Of a stretch of DNA of 64,000 nt, positions 53,240 to 61,235 are shown piece by piece; position 1 is the first letter of the stretch; each line of letters opens with the position of its first letter. Made by a program: the position numbers and the translations under genes. The stretch comes from Acidimicrobiia bacterium. GTDB lineage: Bacteria > Actinomycetota > Acidimicrobiia > Acidimicrobiales > CATQHL01. Location: contig VXXM01000038.1 in NCBI GenBank assembly GCA_009835395.1, forward strand, positions 1-64,000, read 5' to 3'. Under the pieces are notes generated by a model. The model was not told the DNA's origin. It saw only the letters and a program-made list of their open reading frames with translations, and did not search any database.

Positions 53240-54004
53240 ATGATCGCGGCCACTGGCATCGACCTGCGGCTCGGCGCGAGCGATGTCCTGTCCGGGGCGC
53301 GGCTCTGCACACGCCCCGGACAGGTCGTCGGTCTCATCGGGCCCAATGGCAGCGGCAAGTCATCGTTGCTGCGCTGCCTGTATGGGATGCTCCGCCCGAA
53401 CCGAGGCGCCGTTCTCATCGACGACAAGGCGATCGAGTCGATGTCGCAACGCTCGATTGCACGTGCGATCGCGGTCGTGGCCCAGGACGCCTCTGCCGAC
53501 GGGATCGACATCACGGTCGGCGAGTTCGTGCTGCTGGGTCGCCACGTTCATCGTGGCGACCATGAGGGTTTCACCGACGACGACTGCAAGGTCGCTCTCG
53601 ACGGACTGGAAATGGTGGACCTGTCGGGCTTCGCCGAGCGGCACCTCCACGAGATGTCAGGCGGAGAACGCCAGCGGGTGATGATCGCCCGGTGCATCGC
53701 TCAACAGAGCCCGGTCATCCTGCTCGACGAGCCCACCAATCATCTCGATGTCCGCTACCAGCATGAGGTGCTCACGCTGGTTCGGCAGCTCAAGAACGAC
53801 ACCATCGTGGTGCTCCACGACCTCAACCTCGCCGGCCGCTACTGCGACCATCTCGCCCTCCTCGACCGAGGCAGCGTCGTGTATCAGGGTCAGCCCGACG
53901 ATGTTCTGCGAAGCGATGTGCTGGAACCCGTCTACGGCATCGAGGTGCGACGACTTGCCGATGGGCAGCACCCCTACCTCGCGTTCGGCCCTCTCGCGCG
54001 GTGA
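53240..54004 (+). CDS. FecE-type ABC transporter ATP-binding protein
   Basis: LIGPNGSGKSSLLRCLYGML, EMSGGERQRVMIARCIAQQSPVILLDEPTNHLDVRYQHEVL. Confidence 0.93.
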   Translation: MIAATGIDLRLGASDVLSGARLCTRPGQVVGLIGPNGSGKSSLLRCLYGMLRPNRGAVLIDDKAIESMSQRSIARAIAVVAQDASADGIDITVGEFVLLGRHVHRGDHEGFTDDDCKVALDGLEMVDLSGFAERHLHEMSGGERQRVMIARCIAQQSPVILLDEPTNHLDVRYQHEVLTLVRQLKNDTIVVLHDLNLAGRYCDHLALLDRGSVVYQGQPDDVLRSDVLEPVYGIEVRRLADGQHPYLAFGPLAR

Positions 54005-54017
54005 TCGGCGGCGAGCT

Positions 54018-54386
54018 ATGACCGAGGCGCAATGCGCCCTTGACTCCGGGACCGGCATACGGGTCCTGATCTGTCGCGGCTGTTGCTGCGGCACCGAGCG
54101 AAAGCACCCCGAGGTCGACCACGACGGGCAGATCGTCGCGATCTCGGCGCGGGCGCGGGCTCGTGTCGTCGATTGCGTCGGCGAGTGCGCCCACTCCAAT
54201 GTCGTGATCGTCCGCTCGGGCGACGGGTCATCGGTGTGGCTCGGAGGCATCAACAACCCCGCGATCACCGCTGCCCTGTGCGAGTGGCTCGGCGCCGGCG
54301 CTCCGCAACCGCCGCCCCAGGTTCTTCAGTCGAGGGTCTTCGTTCGGCGATCAGAGACAGTCGGGGCAGGTGCCGAACACGTCTAA
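54018..54386 (+). CDS. Small (2Fe-2S) ferredoxin-like protein
   Basis: VLICRGCCCGTERKHPEVDH...VVDCVGECAHSNVVIVRS...VWLGGINNPAITAALCEWL. Confidence 0.7.
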   Translation: MTEAQCALDSGTGIRVLICRGCCCGTERKHPEVDHDGQIVAISARARARVVDCVGECAHSNVVIVRSGDGSSVWLGGINNPAITAALCEWLGAGAPQPPPQVLQSRVFVRRSETVGAGAEHV

Positions 54387-54794
54387 CCGGTGGGCGCTCG
54401 GTTGGAACCCGCTCGTGGCGAGCGCCTTGTCCAGCGATGTCTCGAGAGTGCGTTCGGCCGCAGCAGTCATGAAGAAATCATCGACCACCCCACACACGGC
54501 GCAGATGGTGTGGTGGTGATGGCCGATGATGTCCACCGAGAACTCGTAGCGAGTCGGGTCACTCGCCCCGACGACTCGCCGCACGACGCCCACGCTCTCG
54601 AGGTCGGCCATGTTGCGGTAGAGCGAGCTTTGCGTCAGGCCGGGACGCATCTCGAGCACCTCAGGGATGCTCGCTGGGCGAGCGGCGCGAACAAGGAGTT
54701 CCACGAGTTCCCGCCGGCCCTTGGTGTAGATCTGGCCGGCTTCACGCAGGCGGGCCGATACCAAGTCATGCGTTTCGACGGGTCGCAGGCCCAT
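54351..54794 (-). CDS. Fur-family transcriptional regulator (Zur-like)
   Basis: SIPEVLEMRPGLTQSSLYRNMADLESVGVVRRVV winged helix; IIGHHHHTICAVCGVVDDF and HRLDVFGTCPDC metal sites. Confidence 0.9.
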   Translation of the reverse strand: MGLRPVETHDLVSARLREAGQIYTKGRRELVELLVRAARPASIPEVLEMRPGLTQSSLYRNMADLESVGVVRRVVGASDPTRYEFSVDIIGHHHHTICAVCGVVDDFFMTAAAERTLETSLDKALATSGFQPSAHRLDVFGTCPDCL

Positions 54795-54876
54795 GACCAG
54801 ATCCTACTGAACGGCCTGGGGATCGTCGGCCTGACTCGGCCGCAGCCCTCATTGGCGCCGGGGGAGTTGTTCCCGG

Positions 54877-55137
54877 TTAGGCAGCGCGCCCGGGGGGTTC
54901 GTCACCCGCCCGCTGATCTCCGGTCGCCGGGAAGCCGATCCCCAGATGTCCCTCGATACGGGCCACGGCGATCCGCAGATCCGTGATCTGCTCGAGCTTC
55001 TCATCTTGGCGATCCATCCGGGCTTCGTGGCGGTCGAAGCCCCGGCGCATCTCGCGGAGCAGGAACCCGAAAGCAGCGAGAACTACGCCGAGGATCGATA
55101 CCCAGGCGATGATGAACTCGAGTTGACCGACTTCCAC
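54877..55137 (-). CDS. Small membrane/coiled-coil protein, dispersed family copy C
   Basis: (GTG start) MEVGQLEFIIAWVSILGVVLAAFGFLLREMRRGFDRHEARMDRQDEKLEQITDLRIAVARIEGHLGIGFPATGDQR. Confidence 0.78.
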   Translation of the reverse strand: MEVGQLEFIIAWVSILGVVLAAFGFLLREMRRGFDRHEARMDRQDEKLEQITDLRIAVARIEGHLGIGFPATGDQRAGDEPPGRAA

Positions 55138-55210
55138 TGCGCTGCTCCCTCCCCCGGGCGGGATTGCCCGGATGGTTCATTCAGGGGGAAGCTTCGACGG
55201 AGCGTACCAC
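55138..55210 (-). promoter_or_regulatory. Conserved 5' leader, copy C
   Basis: Minus-strand ggtggTACGCTccgtcgaagcttccccctgaatgaaccatcCGGGCaatcccGCCCGggggagggagcagcgca before the GTG. Confidence 0.7.
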
Positions 55211-55323
55211 CAGCCGCCGTCTGCGCTGCCCACGGAGAGACACACCCACACCAATCCGAACTCCCTCGACATCTGCACTCAGAAGTGGGTTCCTCTCAGC
55301 GGCATGTCCGTGTCAGTTCGGGA

Positions 55324-56691
55324 TCAGCGCGTACTGCGGCGGGAGATCGGCAACAGCCCTCTGATGAGCAAACCTCGCACGAGTTGTCGCCTGAACCGAG
55401 CCGACCCGCGAATGTCGTCGATGGGACGGCACTCCGCCTGGACTGTGCGTCCGGCCTCGCGCAGGAGTTCGGCGCTGAGCGGCGCCGATGTCAACACCGC
55501 CTCGGTCTCTGCCGCCCTGATGATGGTCGGCGCGACCGCGCCCAAGGCGATGCGAACGTCGTTCAGGCGACCGTTCTCGAGCCACCCGTCGCACGTCACT
55601 GAGGCGACGGCGATCGTCTGCATCCGGCGCGGCCCGTGCTTCTCGAAGAAGCAGACGCGCTTGGCGCCGGATCGGACTCGCTTGGGCACGACGATCTCGG
55701 TGATCAGCTCGTCGCCCGCCAATGTGGTCTCGCCGGGGCCGGTTGCAACCTCTTCGACCGGGATCACTCGCTCCCCTGCGACCGACCGGATGAGCACCGA
55801 TGCCCCCAAGGCCACAAGGGCCGGAGTGCCGTCGGCCGCCGGTGAGGCGTTTGCAATGTTGCCGCCCAGCGTTCCCAGGTTCTGGATCTGCTCCGCACCG
55901 ACCTCTCGTGACGCCATCACGAGCACTTGGCACCACTCGTTGACGGCGGGCGAGGCAATCACGTCGCTGTAGGGGGTGGCGGCACCGATCACGACGCTGT
56001 CGTCGTCCTCCCGCACGAAGTTCATGGCATCGACTGCGGTGAGGTCGATGAACCGGTGCTCCTTGAGTCGATGCTCGAACTGGACTCCTATGTCGGTGCT
56101 GCCGCAGACCAACGTCGATGCCTCGGGCTCGGCCAGCAGGCTCAGGACCTCTTCAACCGTGGTGGGCCTCCTGAAGACATCGCCGGCCAGGGAGCGGTCA
56201 CTCGTCGGTCCGGCCGGACACGCGCGGGCGGCGCCGGCGCACTCCGCGGCTGCGACGATGGCGTCGATGATCTTGGTGTATCCGGTGCAGCGGCAGAGGT
56301 TGCCGGCAACGGCCCGGCGCGCCGCGCCACGGTCCGGTGCCGGATCACAGTCGAGAAGGTGACGAGCGGTCAGCACGAACCCCGGGGTGCAGAAGCCGCA
56401 TTGCACGGCGCCCGTCTCGGCAAAGGCCTCGACGAGGGCCCGCCCGACGGCATCACTCTCGATTCCTTCGATCGTCGTGACCCGCTGCCCGTTGACCTGG
56501 CCCGCCATGGTGAGGCACGAGGTCACCGGGCGACCCTCCACCAAAACGGTGCAGGAACCGCACTCACCCTCGCCGCACCCGTACTTGGTGCCGCGCAGTC
56601 CGAGGTCGTCGCGGAGCACCGACAGCAGCGTGTCCCGGGGGTCGACGTCCACCGACGTCGGCGCGCTATTGACCTCGAACCGGAGGCGCAT
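55324..56691 (-). CDS. Xanthine-dehydrogenase-family protein, fused 2Fe-2S + FAD-binding subunits
   Basis: KYGCGEGECGSCTVLVEG, QCGFCTPGFVLTARHLL, AVAGNLCRCTGYTKIIDAI, then FAD-binding NLGTLGGNIANASPAADGTPALVALGA. Confidence 0.92.
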   Translation of the reverse strand: MRLRFEVNSAPTSVDVDPRDTLLSVLRDDLGLRGTKYGCGEGECGSCTVLVEGRPVTSCLTMAGQVNGQRVTTIEGIESDAVGRALVEAFAETGAVQCGFCTPGFVLTARHLLDCDPAPDRGAARRAVAGNLCRCTGYTKIIDAIVAAAECAGAARACPAGPTSDRSLAGDVFRRPTTVEEVLSLLAEPEASTLVCGSTDIGVQFEHRLKEHRFIDLTAVDAMNFVREDDDSVVIGAATPYSDVIASPAVNEWCQVLVMASREVGAEQIQNLGTLGGNIANASPAADGTPALVALGASVLIRSVAGERVIPVEEVATGPGETTLAGDELITEIVVPKRVRSGAKRVCFFEKHGPRRMQTIAVASVTCDGWLENGRLNDVRIALGAVAPTIIRAAETEAVLTSAPLSAELLREAGRTVQAECRPIDDIRGSARFRRQLVRGLLIRGLLPISRRSTR

Positions 56692-58942
56692 CGGCCAACC
56701 TCGCCAGCACCCGTTCCGCCGTCAGGGGCAACTCGGTGAAACGCACCCCGGTGGCGTTGCGGACCGCGTTCAGGATGGCGGGAGGCGTCGGGATCATGAC
56801 CACCTCCGCGATCCCCTTGGCACCGTAGGGCGTCTGGGGGTCCCCGCATTCGACCGCAACGGTGTCGATGAGGTCGGGCACATCGGAGGGGTACGGCACG
56901 ATGTAGGTCGACAATCCGTTGTTGAGGATGTGCCCGTCGACGGAGATGCAGTCCTCGCTCAGCGTGTAGCCGATGCTCTGCGTGATGCCTCCCTCCGACT
57001 GGCCCTCGAATCCCTGCAGATTGACCACCTTGCCGGCATCGACCGCGCTGAAGACCTGCAGCACGTCGACTCGCCCGGTCAGCAGGTCGACCTCGACGAG
57101 CACGGCCTGCGCGGCGTAGGTGAACACCCACTTGTCGTAGTCGTCGGTGTTGTCGCCTTCGTCCTCCTGGTAGATCCGGATCGCACCGCGCCCGACGCGC
57201 GGCCCCAGAGCCCCGAGCGGGACGGCGTTGCCCGACTGCTGCTCCACCGCGGCGTCGCCGGAGATTGCGACGTCCTCGAGGGCGGAGTCGAGCTTCTCGG
57301 CCACGGCCGCCCGGATCTGGCCCGAGAGGTCCTTCACGGCCTTGACGAGCGACGCGGCCATCACGTACATCGTGCGAACCGAATCGCAGGAGCCCGAGTC
57401 GGGTCCGGCCGAGTCGCCGACGACGACATCGACCATGTCGACAGGGCAATTCAACTCCTTCGCCGCGATCTGGGCGAAGGCGGTGGCGTTGCCCTGGCCC
57501 ATGTCGACCCCACCCATCCGGACCAGATAGGTGCCGCCATCGGTCAGTTCGACGACCGCCTCGCTCGAATCGGCCACTCCGTGGCCGTAGCCGACGCCCA
57601 TCCAACCGGCGGCCATGCCGACACCTCGCGCCTTCCACAGCGCATCGTCGGTGGTGAGCCGTGTCAACTCCGTCCGGTTCCGCCAGAGCTCGCAGTTCTC
57701 GACCTCGGTCAGGACCTGCTGGAGACTGCTCTCATCGGAGTTGAAGTCGATGCCGCTCGGTCCGATCCGGCCGGGCTCGAGAGCGTTGATCCGGCGGATC
57801 CGGATGGGATCGATGCCGAGTTCCAGCGCCATTTCGTCCATCAGGCACTCGATGCCGACCGCACCCTGGAGGCCGCCGAAACCTCGGAAGGCGCCCGAGA
57901 CGCAGTTGTTCGTGTACACGCAGTAGGCGTCCAGCTGCACGTTCGGGATGAAGTAGGGCCCGAGGCACGTCTCGGTGGAGACGTACAGCACCAACTCGCC
58001 CCAACTGGCGTGCGCGCCGGTGTCGGCCACCATCTCCAGCGTTGCGGCCGAAAGCCTCCCGTCGCCGTCGCACGCGATCCGGTAGGAGTTGAAGTACGGG
58101 TGCCGCTTGGGCGTGGCGGCGATGCTCTCGCTGCGGTCCAGCATGATGAAGCACGGCCGCTTGGTGAGGTGGGCCGCAAGGGCGAGCTGGCATTGAACCG
58201 TGAAGTCGTCCTTGCCCCCGAAGGAACCGCCGACCATCGGTGTGAGCACCCTGACTTGGCGCTCTTCGACGCCGAGCACCGCAGCGATCTGCTGCGCGTC
58301 GCGGTGCGGGTACTGGCCCCCATGGCGCACCGTCAGGACACCGTCCTCGTAGAAGGCCACACCGGCTTCGGTCTCCATCGGGATGTGCTCCTGGCGGCCG
58401 GTGCGGAACTCACCCTCGACGACGTGTTCCGCGCCGGCGAACGCGGCCTCGACGTTGCCCGCCGAGTGGTGGATCTCCGATAGGACGTTGCCTCCCTCGT
58501 GCACGCGTGGAGAGCCGGATGACATCGCCTCGCGCGGGTCGGTGACGACCGGCAGGGGCTCGTACGACACGTCGATCAGGGCGTACGCAGCGCGGGCCTG
58601 CTCGTCACTCTCGGCGACCACGATTGCCAGGACGTCGCCGGTGCATCTCACGAGACCGTCCACGAGCACGGGGCCGTCGCGACGTACCACGCCCACCGCG
58701 TTCGTGCCGGGAATGTCCTCGGCGGTGAAGACGCCGGCAACGCCTTCGGCGGCCCTGGCCGCCGAGGTGTCGATGCCATCGATGCGGGCGTGCGCGTACT
58801 CGGATCGCAGGAGGCGGACCCGGAGCATTCCCTCGACGTGATAGTCCGACGGGTAGACCTGCGTGCCCCGGGCCTTGTCGATGCCGTCGATCCGAGGAAC
58901 GGGATCACCGATGTGTGGCGCGATCGTCTCGGTCATGGGCAT
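56666..58942 (-). CDS. Xanthine-dehydrogenase-family molybdenum-binding subunit
   Basis: GSFGGKDDFTVQCQLALAAHLTKRP, GAFRGFGGLQGAVGIECLMDEMALELGIDPIRIRRINAL, MGGVDMGQGNATAFAQIAA; start by context (58936 also possible). Confidence 0.92.
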   Translation of the reverse strand: MPMTETIAPHIGDPVPRIDGIDKARGTQVYPSDYHVEGMLRVRLLRSEYAHARIDGIDTSAARAAEGVAGVFTAEDIPGTNAVGVVRRDGPVLVDGLVRCTGDVLAIVVAESDEQARAAYALIDVSYEPLPVVTDPREAMSSGSPRVHEGGNVLSEIHHSAGNVEAAFAGAEHVVEGEFRTGRQEHIPMETEAGVAFYEDGVLTVRHGGQYPHRDAQQIAAVLGVEERQVRVLTPMVGGSFGGKDDFTVQCQLALAAHLTKRPCFIMLDRSESIAATPKRHPYFNSYRIACDGDGRLSAATLEMVADTGAHASWGELVLYVSTETCLGPYFIPNVQLDAYCVYTNNCVSGAFRGFGGLQGAVGIECLMDEMALELGIDPIRIRRINALEPGRIGPSGIDFNSDESSLQQVLTEVENCELWRNRTELTRLTTDDALWKARGVGMAAGWMGVGYGHGVADSSEAVVELTDGGTYLVRMGGVDMGQGNATAFAQIAAKELNCPVDMVDVVVGDSAGPDSGSCDSVRTMYVMAASLVKAVKDLSGQIRAAVAEKLDSALEDVAISGDAAVEQQSGNAVPLGALGPRVGRGAIRIYQEDEGDNTDDYDKWVFTYAAQAVLVEVDLLTGRVDVLQVFSAVDAGKVVNLQGFEGQSEGGITQSIGYTLSEDCISVDGHILNNGLSTYIVPYPSDVPDLIDTVAVECGDPQTPYGAKGIAEVVMIPTPPAILNAVRNATGVRFTELPLTAERVLARLADAPPVRGQ

Positions 58943-59256
58943 CTGCTCCCGGCCGGAGGCCGTCCACCGCTGAGCGTGGCCGCGATCCCGGGTCTCTCCG
59001 ATTGTCCCTTGCAGTCTGACATATGTCAAGGACGAGCATCACAGCTATTGCATATGGATTACTTATGACCGATGGCTGTGTTCTCCACCGGGCACGGAGA
59101 GGAGGCAGGGGCGACGCGGCAGGTAGAGGCGGCCTCACCCCTGAGGGCCGCAGATCCGGTCCCAGCGCGGTACCATCGCCGCGGCCGGGTTCATGGGCGG
59201 CAACCATCAGCGAGGCGCCACCCCCCAACACGATGGGACGTCCCCACCAAGGGAGA

Positions 59257-60159
59257 ATGCGGATGGATTGGTTCCGTACCAGGAAGCTCTCGGACGGCGT
59301 CTGGCTGGTCGCTGAGCCGGCCCTGGTGAACCTGTGGCTCATCACGGGTACCGAGCGCGCCGTTCTTCTCGACACGGGGTGCGGCATCTCGCCGCTCCGG
59401 CCCGTCATCTCGGCGCTGACCGACCTGCCGGTCACGGTTGTGAACACGCACTATCACTCCGACCACATCGGCGGGAACTGCGAGTTCGACGAGATCGTCA
59501 CCCACGAGGTCGGCGCGGAACTGATATCCAAGCCCCTCGCCGAGGAGTGGCGCACAGGCTTCGCCAGCTACGTGCGGGATCTGCTGGCGTGCGCCGAGGC
59601 GTACCGGGCGATCGATCGGAAGCACTTCCACCTGCTGGAGTCGTTCAACGACATCGGGCCCCTGCCGGCGGGTTTCGACCTCGACTCGTGGGACATCGTG
59701 ACCGGACCGCCGACTTCCACCGTGGTCGACGGCGACCGGATCGATCTCGGCGACCGCTCCCTGATCGTGATGCACACCCCCGGTCACACCCCCGACTCGA
59801 TCTGCCTGTTCGACGAGCGGGACAGCCTGCTGTTCACGGGCGACACGGTGCTGACCGGTGCCAACCTGGCCCAGTTCAACGAAGCGCACATCGACACCTA
59901 TGCGGCGTCGACCCGGCGGCTCGCGGACATGGCCGGCGACGTGAGCCTGGTCGTCCCCCACCACTACGGCAGGACGACGATCGACCCGGGGTTCCTGGTC
60001 GAGGTGGCCAACGGCATGGAAGAGGTGGCGGCCGGTGAGGCCACGCTCGTGCCGGCCATCGACCTGTTCGACAATCAGGTCCTTGCGGCTATGTACGACC
60101 GCTTCAGCATCCTCGTCGCCGACCCCGACCTCGCGCCGCTGCTGGAGTTCACCGAGTAG
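59257..60159 (+). CDS. MBL-fold metallohydrolase
   Basis: VVNTHYHSDHIGGNCEF (HxHxDH), VMHTPGHTPDSICLFDERDSLLFTGDTVL. Confidence 0.9.
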   Translation: MRMDWFRTRKLSDGVWLVAEPALVNLWLITGTERAVLLDTGCGISPLRPVISALTDLPVTVVNTHYHSDHIGGNCEFDEIVTHEVGAELISKPLAEEWRTGFASYVRDLLACAEAYRAIDRKHFHLLESFNDIGPLPAGFDLDSWDIVTGPPTSTVVDGDRIDLGDRSLIVMHTPGHTPDSICLFDERDSLLFTGDTVLTGANLAQFNEAHIDTYAASTRRLADMAGDVSLVVPHHYGRTTIDPGFLVEVANGMEEVAAGEATLVPAIDLFDNQVLAAMYDRFSILVADPDLAPLLEFTE

Positions 60160-60169
60160 ACGGCGTCGC

Positions 60170-60190
60170 CGCCGCGATGTGGCCGCGGCG
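60170..60190. terminator. Hairpin between convergent genes
   Basis: CGCCGCG-atgtggc-CGCGGCG in the 41-bp gap between the MBL and 2OG oxygenase genes. Confidence 0.4.
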
Positions 60191-60200
60191 CCTCGACGGG

Positions 60201-61169
60201 TCAGGTCGTGGCGGCGATCTTGTTGGCGATCCACTCGCCGGCGGGGATCGGCTCGGCGGGTTGCTCGCCGGGTGCGAGGCATGTGGGAACACACTGCACG
60301 AGGGCGTCGAGGCTCGGGTTGAAGAACAGCGGAATCGACAGCCGGTCGGTGCTCGTGTCGGCCGGGCAGACAACCCGGTGCATGCTCGACCGCCAGCGGC
60401 CGTTGCTCCAGAACGTCATCAGGTCGCCGAGGTTCACGACGTAGGTGTCCGGCACGACGGGGACGGGCACCCACGCGCCGTCGGGGGACTGCACCTGCAG
60501 CCCCGACTCGCCGTCGGTGTAGAGCACGGTCACAGCCCCGTAGTCGGTGTGCTGGCCCCGGCGGAACCGACCTGGTTCGGGTTCGGCGAGCGTGGCCGGG
60601 TAGTAGTTGATGAACAGCGAGGAGGCCGGAAACTCGAACTTGTCGGCGAACCAGTCGGCCGGAAGATCGAGCGCCACCGCCAGGATGCGCATCAGCCGGT
60701 GGCCGAGCGCGCTCGTCTCGGCGTAGAAGTTGTCGGCGGCGTCCCGCAGGCCCTCGGTGTCGGGCCAGACGTTGGTGGCGAAGAAGCCGTCGACGTGCTT
60801 CACGTCCCGGCGGGCGTAGTCGGCTCGCTGCTCGGAGGAGAGTTCGGGCCCGAAGCCCAGATACTCCATGAAGTCGGGCGGGGTCTCGATGTCAAGGCTC
60901 GCCGCGGTGGCCATGGTGCCGACTCCCCACCATCCCCGCAGGATGTCGCCGTTGGCCGGGGTGAAGCGCGACTTCTCCTCCGGGGACTGCCCGAAGAAGG
61001 CGCGGCAGGCCCGGTCCATGTCCTCGTTCACCTCCTTGGGGATGCCGTGGCCGGCCACGACGAGGAATCCGTGCTCCTCGCAGGCGTCGTTCACGGCGGC
61101 GATCATGGCGGCCGCGGCCGGGCCACCATTCTCGAACGGCGAGATGTCGATGACGGGAATTGTGATCAT
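60201..61169 (-). CDS. Isopenicillin-N-synthase-like 2OG-Fe(II) oxygenase
   Basis: IPVIDISPFENGG, FLVVAGHGIPKEV, RRGQHTDYGAVTVLYTD (HxD), MHRVVCP, RLSIPLFFNPS (RxS). Confidence 0.9.
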   Translation of the reverse strand: MITIPVIDISPFENGGPAAAAMIAAVNDACEEHGFLVVAGHGIPKEVNEDMDRACRAFFGQSPEEKSRFTPANGDILRGWWGVGTMATAASLDIETPPDFMEYLGFGPELSSEQRADYARRDVKHVDGFFATNVWPDTEGLRDAADNFYAETSALGHRLMRILAVALDLPADWFADKFEFPASSLFINYYPATLAEPEPGRFRRGQHTDYGAVTVLYTDGESGLQVQSPDGAWVPVPVVPDTYVVNLGDLMTFWSNGRWRSSMHRVVCPADTSTDRLSIPLFFNPSLDALVQCVPTCLAPGEQPAEPIPAGEWIANKIAATT

Positions 61170-61235
61170 GCTGACCCCCTTGGCCCAGCGGGCGGTTGGC
61201 CGGGACGGCGAAGACGCCGGATCGAGGCCACGCCG

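Noticed and set aside
56387-58483. 698-aa plus-strand ORF
   Set aside because: Antisense to the XDH-family genes, which carry intact cofactor motifs
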